From Pleurotus ostreatus/Saccharomyces cerevisiae fusant (taxonomy: Eukaryota; Opisthokonta): a stretch of 62,869 nucleotides of DNA. Position 1 is the first letter of the stretch, and each line of letters starts with the position of its first letter. Location of the stretch: assembly GCA_024196135.1 (NCBI GenBank), contig JAMQCK010000110.1, positions 1-62,869 on the forward strand, written 5' to 3'. The notes beneath the pieces were generated by a model. That model searched no databases. It saw only the letters and a list, made by a program, of their open reading frames with translations, and was not told the origin of the DNA. This document shows, piece after piece, positions 1 through 10,678 of this stretch. Position numbers and translations under genes: made by a program.

Positions 1-2380
1 CCGACGCACGACGCCCACGGACAGTTCGCCTTCCCGCACGCGCAGTTCGCCTTCCAGCAGCAGATGCAGCCGCCGCCGCAGATGCAGCAACCGCAAGCCG
101 AGCACGTTCCGGGCAAGGGCGACTACGAGCTGCTCAAGCAGGTCAAGGACGCGATCCTCAGCGGGCAGCATGAACACTACAAGCCACTTCCGAAACCCGC
201 CGCTCTCGCCGACCTCTACATGGGCCAGCTCCCAGCCGATCTGACTGCTCGATTGCAGGCGTCTACTGCTGCCCGGAGCTCGATTTCATCCCAGGCTACG
301 GAGCCACTGACACCGACGACGGCAACGTCGGCAACGACGAATACGGGCACAAATGGAATGTCCCAGGACCATATTGACGAGCCAAGCCATGCACCGCCTC
401 GCCTACAAAACAAAGAACAACAGAGGAGGATGTCGGGAGCTACTGCGGTGCGTAATAGCTCGCTATGGATGAACGAAGTCTGACGTCGCCACGTAGACGC
501 CAACGACCCATACGGCCTCGGCCAATGCCCATGGTGCTTCTGCTCCTCATACTAATGGTGTCAAACCTTCCGGCTCGATGGTATCGGAACCTGAGAGACC
601 TGCGCACAAGCCCCCTCCATCCCAACCCGTCAACAATCCCTCCCCCGTCAAGACCGAGCCTATCGATCCAAAGGCAGTGCCTCCCCCTCCTCGCGTTCCC
701 AACGGTACTTCCGGACCTATTGAAAAGGACCCTCGCCATGCGGCGGCGAAGGCTGATGCTGCCGCGAGACTTGCTCGTGAAGACGCGGAACGGGACCGCA
801 CTCGCGATAGGGACAGATCTCTCGAGCGCCAGAGGGAACGTCGTGACAGCCTCTCGAGACCTGATTATCGTGACCGTCGCTTGTCCGATGCTCGACGCCC
901 TGTGCCCGGTGACCGTCATTATGAACCCAGCAGCTATGATAGGCCTCGCGAAGAGTTCAGGCCTCGTGTTGACGATCGCCGGCCGCCTCCCAGGGACCCT
1001 CCTGCCACCTATGAACGGGCTTCTAGTGCTGCCCCACGTCCTCTTGCTGCCCGTATTGCTCCGGTCGACTCCAAAGTTGGTCTCACGGAAAGTAAGAGTT
1101 TGCCCGTTCTTGGTGACACTCGACCGGCTACTGCGGCGCCTCGTACTGCTGATCCTATCCCCGCGGTCCGTCCTGCCGAGCCCCCTCGCCCGCTGGAGGA
1201 CCGCATTGGGCCCCCTCCTTCGTCGACTAGGCCCTTGCATGAGCGTATTGGACCTGCTGCTGGATCGGGGAAGCCTACCTTGGAATCCCGCATCTCTGAC
1301 CCGATTTCGCCGACCAGACGGCCTTCAAATGCGAGCGCTACGGACCGTGGTCGACCCGTGGCTCCCGTGGCTGATCATGACCGCTCCTATAGGCCCGGTA
1401 GCCCTGCCCGTGCTGTATACCCCCCTCGTGCTGCTTCTGTTCATCCTCGCGACGATGCCAGGTCTGCCCGGGGCTCCTCGCCCATTCGTCCCCGTGACAC
1501 ACGCCCGACGGAGCTCAAGCCCAGTACGTATCGCCCTGGGGAAGACGACCGATACGACCGCAGGCGGGACTCCATGGACGTCGACCGTGCGCTCCCGAGG
1601 ACGATCTACGACCGAGCATTCTCCCCGCCCACGCCAGCCCAGATAGCACTCGACCAAGAGCGCGCCCGTAGGAGTCATTACGCTCCCCCGGCTTCACCCC
1701 CTCCGCCCCCACGGGCCCGCGTCCCGAGCGACGCCGCGTACGACAGCGAGCGCCGGTACCCGGCTGCGACGCGCGACTACTATGCCTACGACCGCGAGCG
1801 CGTGCGCGAGCTCGACGACGAGCTGTACAAGCGGCGGGAACGCGACCGCTACGAGCGCGAGCGCGACCTCATACCGCCATCGCGTGCGCTGTGGGAGGAG
1901 CGCGAGCGGGAGCGCTCACCGCCGCGCAGCGTGTTCGATACGGTGCGCCCGCCGCTTGGCGCGCGGATTACGGATAGCTACGGCGCGCCTGTGGACGACC
2001 GATACCTCGACCGGCGGTACGAGACGGGGTCCGTGCGTCCGGCGTCGCCGCCGTATGCGGGGCGTGTCCGTCCGCGCAGCCCGAGCCCGATGGGTCGTCG
2101 CGTCGGTGAGCCACCTGAGAAGCGGCGGAGGGAAGAATTGTACGCGAGCGAGTACCTGGGGAGCCGGGCGGAGTATGCGCCGCCACCTAGGGCAGCCTCG
2201 CCGCCGAGGTCGTACTACGATGCGCCGGGGTCGTCCGCCGCTGCGGTGGCGAGGGACTACGACAGGGACTATCCGCCGCGGTCGTCTGCATACCGTGCGC
2301 CGTCTCCGCCGCCCAGGTCGGGGTCCGCCGCGTACTTGCCTCGCTATCGCGATGAGGATAGGCGCTACCCACCGCGTTGA
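1..2380 (+). CDS. Arg/Pro/Asp-rich low-complexity protein, 3' part
   Basis: The gene enters from the left edge, so its 5' end is missing. Exon 1..447 reads in frame 1. A 49-nt intron (448-496, GTGCGT donor, CTGAC branch, TAG acceptor) joins it in phase 0 to exon 497..2380. The visible part is about 776 residues. The N-terminal piece is Gln/Phe/His/Pro-rich and precedes a short ordered-looking patch (GDYELLKQVKDAILSG, about residues 38-53 of the visible part). The rest is Arg, Pro, Asp and Tyr-rich with many DRDR/RERD-like stretches and SPP/RSPSP motifs, resembling the disordered RS-like tails of nuclear RNA-processing factors. That resemblance is compositional only. I recognise no domain and propose no specific function. 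U2 snRNA lies about 460 bp downstream on the same strand. Confidence 0.75.
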
Positions 2381-2773
2381 GGTGAGTTAGTCCGGTGGGT
2401 GGTAGGGGGAGTTGAGCTGATTTTTGGCTACGACAGTGAACGCGGTGCTCAAGGGAATTGCCCAAGTGATCTATCGACTCGTAATAGTTATGCTTGAATC
2501 AATCTATGCCGATAATCTATATATCTACGGAACTATGTAAATAGGGCTACTGGACGTCAAGCGAAGTAAAATCCATGTTCTTCAGTGAGGGATGCGATTG
2601 TGGTGTGAAGCAAGGAGGTGAGGCTGTCTCTTCTGGGTGGTCGAAGACGAGCATACGTTATAAGCGCTCGGCTCCCAAGAAGCCTGGCAAGAGATCGCCT
2701 GCCAGCTGTCTGTCTCTGTCTGTTCGCTCGTCGCCTCCGGAGATAATACTTACCATAAAAGGGCCTCAAGGCA
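2381..2773. other. intergenic, 3' flank of the first gene and U2 upstream region
   Basis: I see no convincing coding sequence. The stretch holds the 3' flank of the Arg/Pro-rich gene, an AT-rich segment near 2500-2540 and, at its right end, the approach to the U2 promoter. Confidence 0.5.
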
Positions 2774-2821
2774 CTGGTCCGTGCACCCGCCTGGTCCGTG
2801 CGTCGCTCAGAAGTATAAAAG
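2774..2821 (+). promoter_or_regulatory. putative U2 promoter: 11-bp direct repeat plus TATA box
   Basis: CTGGTCCGTGC occurs twice, at 2774-2784 and 2791-2801. A TATAAAAG box follows at 2814-2821, about 30 bp before the inferred U2 5' end. This spacing fits a Pol II-type TATA element. The repeat is a candidate proximal element, which is inference from position only. Confidence 0.55.
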
Positions 2822-2844
2822 GTGTTCCTTCACACCCCGATTCC

Positions 2845-3026
2845 TTACCACTCTGGCCTTTTGGCTTAGATCAAGTGTAGTATCTGTTCTTAAAAGTTTA
2901 ACCACTTTTACCGAAGCACTGCTTCGTGTTATGGTTATCCAATTTTTGTCGCCCCTGTTCCCTGGGCTCTGCTTGCAACCCGGGGACGCGATGACCTTGC
3001 CACTGCAGTACCGGCTTGTGTCGTCG
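2845..3026 (+). ncRNA. U2: U2 spliceosomal snRNA
   Basis: The region 2855-2892 carries the near-invariant U2 5' domain: the stem-loop I segment GGCCTTTTGGCTTAGATC, then CAAGTGTAGTATCTGTTCTT. The branch-point-pairing GTAGTA is at 2877-2882. An Sm site AATTTTTG lies at 2941-2948. A stem-loop III-like hairpin follows (about 2951-2990). Stem-loop IV closes at about 3000-3026, with CGATGAC pairing to GTCGTCG around the conserved GCAGTACC. The total of about 182 nt is close to the 187-191 nt of metazoan U2. The exact 5' end is estimated from the TATA box at 2814 and could be several bases to either side. The antisense ORF across this region is a shadow. U2 pairs with the intron branch point and is a core U2 snRNP component. 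Confidence 0.95.
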
Positions 3027-3253
3027 GGGGAATCTTCCTCTTCCCTTTGTGCTTTTGCTTTATCCGGCGCCTGTAGGCGATTGGAAGGCAGGTGCAAACG
3101 GAAGTTGGATAGTTGGCTCTGTTTTGCTTTGTCCTCGGAGTAGTTGTACAACGCGTCGAATGGAAGTGGAAGATTGGCCAAATATTTGTTCAATTCGATC
3201 GGAGGCAATTCAACAAGAAACCTTGGCAGGAAGTTCGAGGTTAGGGTCTGGAT

Positions 3254-3288
3254 GGCCACACTTAGCCGCTGAGCGCTGAGCGTTGAGA
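3254..3288 (+). repeat. left terminal inverted repeat
   Basis: It begins GGCCACACTTAG and contains GCGCTGAGCG. It is the reverse complement of 4285-4319 except for one C/T difference. Confidence 0.9.
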
Positions 3289-3565
3289 AAAAATCAACTC
3301 GGCTTCAGAGCACTTCGTCCGCCCCGCGAGTGATGGAGCGGTGATGCGCGTTGATGCGCCGCCTGTGATTCGGATATTCCCGTGTCACGCAGTCTCCGAG
3401 CAGCTCCTCACCTTCCGGCCTCCTGCACTCGATGTGCGCCACATATATCGGTTTTGAGAGTGCTCAAGGTGAGTCATCATCACAGCTCGCGGACAAGGTC
3501 CAAGTATCGGCATGGCGGCTAGCGTGGCGGAAGAAACCCTAGGATTCTGACCAAACCGCATTGTG

Positions 3566-3593
3566 ACCGGTATGTGACTGGTCACATACCGGT
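3566..3593. repeat. perfect 13-bp palindrome inside the TIR element
   Basis: ACCGGTATGTGAC and GTCACATACCGGT are separated by TG. It could be a hairpin or a protein-binding dyad. Nothing shows which. Confidence 0.8.
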
Positions 3594-4284
3594 ATCATAC
3601 CTCGAGCTTGGGGACCCTCACCCTGAGGTGGTCTTGTACTTATATGTGGCGCTGTATATTGCACGAGCATCTGACGTCTACTGAGCCTCGGCGGCATTCA
3701 ACATTGCGGTCAGGGTGTGAGCCACAAAAGAACAATGCACTCATTCAGCGCAGTCAGTGGGCCAATCGGTACTCGTCCGTACAGTACTCAAAAATCTCAA
3801 AGCAGCTCCGCTGCAAGCCCTCGACCGCTGCGAGAGCGCCGGAAGCTCGGCAGCGCAAGCCCGAAAAAGCCAATTGCATGTCAGTTTGTATGTCAAGTAT
3901 CTCTAGCGCACCAGAAGTGCATACACACCGCATAGAGGTTCGCTCTGGGATTGGATTGAAGGCAGGCAATGTTGCGCCGTGCAGGTCAGGTCGCGCAGGA
4001 GGGAGTGGCCTCGGCTAGCGCACGTGAGCGTAACGGCGCCACATGTGACATTTGTGTATGTAACGGGTCACAAACCGGTCAGAAACCTACCCCCCAGACC
4101 CTCGCCAGGTAAGCAACCGGTCCCAAAGGCCCCGGGAGGTTTCTTCCGCCACGCTAATGGCGGCCTTACTTGCAGAAGAGAGACCATAGGCGTGACAGGC
4201 ATGTTCAACTTTTGTGACGCGGCGTGGGCGGGCGGCGGACACCGAGAATCACGTTTCCGCTGACGGCGTGCCTAGTTTATTATC

Positions 4285-4319
4285 TCTCAACGCTCAGCGC
4301 TCAGCGACTAAGTGTGGCC
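4285..4319 (-). repeat. right terminal inverted repeat
   Basis: Partner of the repeat at 3254-3288, with 34 of 35 positions matching in inverted orientation. Confidence 0.9.
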
Positions 4320-4775
4320 GTCCTGAGCCTTACGTTTTCCCTCAAGCTGAAGTTGAGTGAGATAGATGCAGATATTTTTGCAGTGGTCCACAGAGTCAAG
4401 CCGTTGTGCGTTTCCTAGTCAACCCAAACCTCAGAACAGCCCATACATCCATGTAGTTTCTAACAGGTACATCTTTTTAGATGGTTAGCGGCCCTCTTGG
4501 GTCAACAGATTGTTCAGAACTCGAACCGTGACCTATCCTTGATCACGCTGTTTCCAGCAGTCACGAAGTCGCTTGGCCCATTATTTATCTTGGCTCTTGG
4601 CTCCTCCTCTCATCTTCCGCAGGTCTTCTGTCCACAACGCTCTCGCTTCGACCAGCGAGTGCCCATATTTTCCTCGCTACGTTGACAATACTCCCGAAAC
4701 GATGACGTAGCGCTCGGACCGAAGATCAATAACATACGGCGATCTCGCTGCTGCGCACTATCGTCCGCAACCACC
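4320..4775. other. intergenic, acyl-esterase upstream region
   Basis: This is the 5' flank of the SGNH acyl-esterase gene. I see no ORF or RNA gene here. Confidence 0.5.
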
Positions 4776-6257
4776 ATGGCGGCGCTAACGACGCTCGGCG
4801 TCAACTTTCGCTCGCTCTACACAAAGATTATCGTCCTCGGCGCGGTTCTCACCCTCATCCTCCTCACCTACGTCTTCACCATCGGCCCCACCCACACGCT
4901 CACCCTCCCCGAATTCCCCTTCTTCACCGAGCGCGTGCGCTCGACATGCACGCCCGACGCATACGCGAAGGGCCACTGGGAGCACGCCCCGCGCACGAAC
5001 AAGACCGTGATGACGAACAAGGACGAGGCGCTCGAGTTCGCCGGCTTCGAGGGCTGCGCGAGCTCGCGCGAGTACTACTGGCACCTCGCCGTCGACAACG
5101 AGGCGCAGTGGGACCGCTTCCCGGACGCGTTCTCGTACCGTTGGGTCCCGAGCGACGAGTGCGACATACGCACCTTCCGCGCGGAGGAGCTCCTAAAGGA
5201 CCTCGTCCAGCAGGGCGGCTGGCTGCTCATCGGAGGTGCGTGCGCGCGATCTCTCCTTACGCCTGACGTTAACGCGCTCGCAGACTCGATCACCGAGGGC
5301 CACTTTGCATCCATCTCGTGCCTGCTCTACCCCCATGTCATCGCGACCCCCGACTACAACAAGAATCCCTACTTTGACCGCGCCTGGCCGCAGAACATGT
5401 ACCTCAACCCCGACTCCCCCGTCGTGCAGCGCCTGAAGCTCCCGCGCGGCTTCAACGTCACGGGCACGCCGCTCGTGACCTTCCGCCGCGTCGATACGCT
5501 GCTCACGGGCGACGAGCTCATTGCGCTGCACCGCGAGCTCTACAACCCGCCGCCGGACTTCAAGCTCATCAGCGACGAGGCGTTCTGGGCGCTATCCCCG
5601 CAGGAGTACGTGCGGGTATTCACGGACCCCGCGAACCACTACGGCACCCTTGTCATCAGCACAGGCGGCCACTGGACGACGACACTATTCTCGGGCTTCC
5701 GCGACGACTCGGCGGTGGATAGAGGATACGGCATCGACGGCGTGATCGAGTTCTTCGGTCATGCGATGGAGAAGTGGGCCTCAGAGGTGCAGAAGCTACT
5801 CGATGAGGCGCGGGACAAGCGCACGCGGCGACAGGTCGTTATCCGAGCGTACTTGCCCGGTCATGAGGATTGTCATGATCACCGCAAGCCGTGGACAGAG
5901 GTACAACCATACAAGTGGAATTGGTATAACTGGGCGAATATTGGAGAATTCAACCACGTCTTTGAGGTGCGTCCCGACGCGAGTGCTAGTGCTCATGTGC
6001 TGACGTGGGCGTAGAACATCGTTTCCTCGCCACGCTTCCGCGACATTCACTACCTCGGCATCGACCACCCAGCACGGTTGCGTCCTGATGCAGTACGTCT
6101 TCTCTCCGCTTTGCGCATGGCATACGCATGTCTAACACGCCCACAGCACGTCTCGAGCGACTGCCTCCACATCATGGGTGGCTCAGGCGTCATGGAGGGA
6201 TGGACACATTATATATGGCACTATGTGACGCGCGAGGTAATCGCGCGCATACGATAG
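4776..6257 (+). CDS. type II membrane SGNH acyl-esterase (PMR5/Cas1p PC-esterase-like)
   Basis: Exons 4776..5235, 5284..5966, 6015..6092 and 6147..6257 give 443 residues. A short cytosolic N-terminus and one membrane anchor (about residues 17-37) are followed by a lumenal domain. The first intron is 48 nt, stop-free and a multiple of three. Only its removal creates the catalytic block I, GDSITEG (GDS at 153-155). The last exon supplies the second catalytic motif, DCLH (Asp412, His415). GDS plus DxxH is the signature of the SGNH-like acyl-esterase family of plant PMR5/TBL and fungal Cas1p proteins. Those proteins O-acetylate or deacetylate wall and capsule glycans in the Golgi. By analogy this is a Golgi enzyme acting on polysaccharide or glycan O-acyl groups. 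The substrate is unknown. ATG context is CACCATGG, a good start. Confidence 0.85.
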
Positions 6258-6983
6258 ACATCAGACGGGTAATGGACGGAGACTGCGTAGACAAGAGGCA
6301 GCCTGCCTCTGGGTACAGCACCTTGCTCCTCACTCATATCTTATTTGTACACTTGTTGTAACTTTGCCATTCGTTGGCATCTGCTTGGCTGCCTGAAGTC
6401 AGTCAACTTCGCCCTACGCGACCTCAATCGCGGAAGCAAATGCAAAAGTGATCGGAGGTCGGAATTCCCAAGTTTTACACGGAAGCGACTTAAAATCCTC
6501 GGAGCTCCGCGGCAATCCTGGACGTCCCAAGTCCACTCAACTCAGGCAATTGGGGGTAGAGGAAGTCCACCGTGGTGCGCGGTTAGGGTGGAAATAGTGC
6601 GCATCTCGCTTCACTGGGTACACCACTTTCTCTTCGGCTGGGATACAGCGAGAGCGACGAAATGAGGATTGCTATAGAACAAGAACATCCAAGAGAGAGT
6701 GAGGAGGGCAAACGATCCACGCACAGCGCTAGAGTACAAAAGAACGACCATTATAATTATGCAATCTATCGGTATATGCGTAGTAAGACTGTCTTCTTTC
6801 CTTCTTCATATCGTACAAAGGCGTGGAAGTCGTGGTGTAGGGATCGGGGATTAGCGCGCGGGTTGGTATTGACAGCGCTCGCCTGGTTTCGACAGCACTC
6901 GTCCGATATCGACAGCACTCACTCGGCGGACACCCCCCCCCCCAGCATCCGACCTTCTTCGCCCACAACTCGCAACCGCCGGA
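6258..6983. other. intergenic between convergent genes
   Basis: The 3' flanks of the acyl-esterase (+) and Ariadne (-) genes meet here. The stretch holds three imperfect copies of a TCGACAGCACTC-like unit (about 6870-6925) and an 11-base C run (6933-6943). I see no gene. Confidence 0.55.
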
Positions 6984-8965
6984 TTAGATGTCGACGCGCT
7001 CGCCGCACTCGAAGCCCTCCACCTGGACGTTCCACTTCCACCGGCCCTCCTGATAGCCGAGCGCAGTGTCCTCGAGGACGATCTCGTTGCGCTTCGCCAC
7101 GTACACCTAGTACCAGATCAGCTACCGATCAAACTGCCGAACACACCCCACTCACCGTCTTATCCGTGACCTTCTGCCTCAGCGCCGAGATGTTCTCCGG
7201 CTCAATCGGCTGCTCAAGCAACTCCGACAAATCCTCGACCGCGCGCTCCAAGTCCGACTGGTTGTCCTCGAACAGGTCCTTCTCGTTGCCCTTCGACAAG
7301 TAGTACGCCATCGCGTACGTCCACTTGAGCGTCTGCCGGCACTTGTCGACCTCCTCGACGGCCTTCTTCATGAACTGGACCTCGATCCAGGTGAGGTTGG
7401 ACGTGATCTGCATGTCCTCCATCTTCTTCTCCGTCTTCGCGTAGAGCTCGAGGGAGAGCTTGGCGGACTGCTCGTGGTTCGCCCAGCGGTTGTAGTACTG
7501 CGGCAGGGTGAGTGAGGAGTCAAGAAGAGGGATAGAGGACGCACGTGAAGGTATCGCTCGAGGGACGCTCGACTCCGGCTCTGAGCATCACGCGCGTCGA
7601 CGCCGGCCTTCTCGTCGTACCGATTGCAGGAGTACCACGACGTGCCGTGCTCGGACCAGGGGCCCATGCAAACCCAGCAGAATTCCCATTTGCACTTCTT
7701 GCACGTCATGTGGCTGCAAAGAGGTCAGTCAGATGTTGGTGAGGATGTACGCCACACGCACTTGCAGCCGCCGTTCTTCTCGATCGTGCTCTGGCACTTG
7801 CTGCACTCCTTCGTGTTCGTCTTGATCCAGTTCGCCGTCTCGCTGTCATCGCGGCACTTCTGCAACCACAGCTTCGACACGGCGCAGACCAACGGCCGAT
7901 GATCGCTCTCGATTGGGCAGCCGAAACAGAAGATGTGCTCCTTCGGCGAGATCCCAAGCTGCGACGCGCGCTCCTGCTGCTGCCCGGGGATCCCGCGCGC
8001 GCCACACGATACGATGGGCACGACGGTGAGCAGCGACGACTTGGTCGACGCAGCCGGGCACGAGACCGTGTTCGTGCACTCGGGGTAGGGGCAGTACTTC
8101 AGGTTCGCGTTTGAGGCCACGAAGTGGCGAATGATGAGCTGCTGGTACCGCTCCCAGGTCGACGAGTTGTCCTCCTGCTCCGCCACGTCCATTGTCGTCG
8201 GCCCGCCGGGGATGAGCACCGAGTGGACGAACGAATCGGGCGCGACCAGGGTGCAGCCCTCGCCCATGCACGAGATGGTGTGCTCGCCCTCGTCGCGCAC
8301 CTTCTCGTTCACGTACGCGGACCAGCAGTTGGAGCAGTATGTGTGGCCACAGGCGAGGGACTTGGTCTGGAGATCAGCCGCGTCGTCGCAGCAGATCGGG
8401 CACACGAACGGCTCGTTCACGCGTTTCGGCGATGGCGGCTTGGTGGGCTTGGAGGTGCTGCGGGAGGTAGATCTGGTGGTGCGAGATGGGCCGGGCGTGG
8501 ATCGCGGTTCCGGGAGCTGGATACCCGACGCCACGAGGACCTTCGTCGGGTCGTCCATGTACTGCTCGATTAGGCGCTCCTTGTTCCAATCCGCCCGTCG
8601 AAGAAGCAGCGCGGATGTTGGCGCCTGCAAATATTCAGCCACTTCGTCTGTCTGGAGTCCTTCGGCAACTCACGTCTACGCCCAGGACGCCGCAGATATC
8701 ATCCAGGTCCTTCTGCATAAGCTTCTCGACCTGCACCTGGCTCAGGCTCTCGTGCGGGACTTCATACGGCTTCAGCTTGTTCTTGGACTCGGTGAAAGCC
8801 TCGACAACCATGTCGTCCTCGGATTGCATGGACTCTGTGGAGGGTCAGCCATTGAGTCAGCGTTTTGGAGGCGCGGGACTGACCATCGTCGTCGTCCTGG
8901 TCCATGGCATCATCGTCCTCATCGTAGTACTCATCGTCATCGGAAAACTCATAGTCGGACGACAT
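6984..8965 (-). CDS. Ariadne-type RBR E3 ubiquitin ligase
   Basis: Exons (minus strand) 8965..8884, 8834..8674, 8624..7762, 7713..7545, 7497..7156 and 7106..6984 give 579 residues. The order is an acidic Asp/Glu/Tyr N-terminus, a UBA-like region, then RING1 starting at Cys156 (CPIC...CGHTYC..C). The IBR carries the [10 protein letters not shown] segment, and RING2 contains ECSKC and GGCNHMTC. The Cys of GGCNHM (residue 368) is the catalytic thioester cysteine in HHARI-type ligases. The Asn of that motif appears only after splicing of the third intron, which supports the model. A C-terminal Ariadne domain ([19 protein letters not shown] through [18 protein letters not shown]) follows. RBR ligases take ubiquitin from an E2 onto this Cys before transfer. 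Ariadne proteins typically act with neddylated cullin-RING ligases. Length and order match human HHARI. Confidence 0.95.
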
Positions 8966-9366
8966 GTTGGGAGGCGTGGGCGGGCGTGGGTGGAGGAGAT
9001 GAGCGGAGAAAGCAAGGTACTGGTCTCCAGCGTGACCCTCCGCTCGGGAGGCAGTCACGACATGCGTCACCCACGTGGTTTTCGACACAGTGACCGTCCA
9101 TTGTTCTTTGACTTGCCCTTCTTGGAAAGTCCTTTCGATGGACCTGCACCTTTGAGCACCCCGGGTTCATGCATAAAAGAGTAAGGGCACGGCGCAGGTC
9201 TCTATAAAGTCTATCCTTACTTCTCTGTTCACGGTTATCGGCAAGAGTCTTCAGTACGTGCTTTACTCGTCAAATGACGCTGTTATTCCTGAACCCTAGT
9301 ACACAACAGCAGCAGTATGGACTTGCAAGAGGACGGCGCTCCAGCTGACTTCCCCTTCTTTGCTTT
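8966..9366. other. intergenic, Ariadne upstream region
   Basis: This holds the Ariadne promoter side and the 3' flank of the DUF1989 gene. A TATAAAG lies near 9203 on the plus strand without an obvious plus-strand gene behind it. I see nothing else. Confidence 0.45.
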
Positions 9367-10359
9367 TCATGATGCGCTCTCCCCCAAAGGTACCTTCAAC
9401 CCATGCAGGCCCTTATATCCGCCAGGTTCATGCGCCTCCCATCCTGCCAACGCTTGCCCCTTGACCTCCTCCGCAATCGCCCAAACCTCCACCTTGATTG
9501 GCTTGCAAGTCGCCTTCATCTTCTGCGCGCCTTCTCCTTCCTCGTCCTCTCCCTCCTTGGTTCCTACCCATCCCCACTCGCTCAAGTCGCCACCAGGACA
9601 GGTACTCAACGCGCACAGCAGGTCCTGTTCGGCGAGGAACTCGACGTAGTCGTCTGACTGGGAGGGGCTAGCTTCCATGAAGTACCGCCCTTGATCGTCA
9701 AGGCCGGTCACTTGGAAGACATTCAGCACATCGTGGACGTCGTACTCGGTGAGGCCGTATGGAAGGACAGCTCGCGTCAAGTTCGAATGGCAATGGAAGT
9801 CATAGGTGCGTCCGCTGAGCATCTTGTTCACTGTGCAGTCCATCAGCGTGAATTTCCCTGAGACGAATGATTTACTCACCATACGGATCGCACCTCGTCC
9901 CCAACAGATCATGGCACCTCCCTCCCCATTCACTCTTCCCCTTCCCGTCCCCCCACTTCCCCCTCCCCTCCCTCCCCAAAGTATCCTTCACAATCGCGCA
10001 CATCGGCCGCATCCACGGCAGACAGCTCCACAACCGATCGCCCGTGCTCACATGCGTCGCGTGCAGCTGCCGCGTCCGCGCCGCCCAGAAGCGCTCGCGC
10101 GACGGGTTCTGCGCGTTCCAGAGGTTGAGATCGCCAACTTGCGAGCCCTCGGGCGTGCTCAGGCGGAAGACCGCGCCCTTGGGGACGCACCGCTGCGCGG
10201 GGGAATGGTGAGGGAGGTGAGCAGGACGCGATGGGAGGGACCGTCAGCCGTCGCCGCGATGCGCTCGCAAAGCTCTGCTGGCAGACCAAGAGTCCGTCCG
10301 GGAGCGGGCAGGTACGCTGGCTGGGGAGGGGCACGCTTATCAGCAGTCACTGTGCTCAT
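9367..10359 (-). CDS. DUF1989 (urea carboxylase-associated family) protein with an apparent frame break
   Basis: The start is ATG at 10359 (MSTVTADKR). The first part ends in TIPPRSG, which matches the family's N-terminal IPxRSG motif. The conserved continuation VPKGAVFRLSTPEG, GDLNLWN, ERFWAARTRQL and DRLWSCLP lies one base out of frame from about 10197. A 49-nt intron (9831-9879) then joins GTRCDPY to VNKMLSG. The C-terminal half (9830..9367) has FHCHSNLTRA and ALSTCPGGDLSEW, both strongly conserved in DUF1989. The shift between PRSG and VPKG is explained by a 1-base indel, a sequencing error, or an unusually short (about 35 nt) intron ending at the CGCGCAG near 10198. The family is linked to urea or amino-acid nitrogen metabolism in bacteria. 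No defined reaction can be assigned here. Confidence 0.7.
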
Positions 10360-10678
10360 GGTGGTGGGAGGAGAAGATAAGCACTCGCCGTCGCGCGAAA
10401 GGAAGATATACTCGCGCCTTGGCCAAGTCACGGGAGGGCGCGCGAAGAGATGACGCTACATCCGGTCCCAGGACGGGGCTTCCTTCTATGCTATTAGAGG
10501 TCCTGTGGTATCATACACGAAAGACAGTGAGGGTATAGGTGCGGGTGAGGGGTACAGTTGGGTAGAGTGGTTGCGCGAGAGCGAGATGTGGGTGCGTAGG
10601 TGATACAATTGAGATGGGCGATACACTGTCCGGGTGAGCCATCCGTTCCGAAAGGTCTTTTGAGGGTATTCGCCAATG
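10360..10678. other. intergenic, about 320 bp
   Basis: This holds the upstream region of the DUF1989 gene and the 3' flank of the GT2 synthase. I see nothing recognisable. Confidence 0.4.

Larger units (their letters stand above)
3254..4319. mobile_element. non-autonomous TIR (foldback/MITE-like) element, about 1.07 kb
   Basis: 35-bp terminal inverted repeats at 3254-3288 and 4285-4319 match with one mismatch. Weaker similarity continues about 14 bp outward on each side and about 15 bp inward. A second inverted pair lies inside: 19 bp identical at 3520-3538 and 4138-4156, so the two halves look like diverged inverted arms. A perfect 13-bp palindrome (3566-3578 / 3581-3593, 2-nt spacer) sits near the left arm. 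No transposase-like ORF is visible, which points to a non-autonomous element. I could not find a clear target-site duplication. It lies between U2 and the acyl-esterase gene. Confidence 0.75.

Noticed and set aside
465..1646. 393-residue ORF and 440-1240 minus ORF in the first gene
   Set aside because: Alternative frames of the Arg/Pro-rich coding region. Splicing 448-496 gives the consistent frame.
2807..3259. 150-residue antisense ORF with protein-like stretches
   Set aside because: It lies antisense across the U2 snRNA gene and its TATA box. The RNA signature is far stronger, so the ORF is a shadow.
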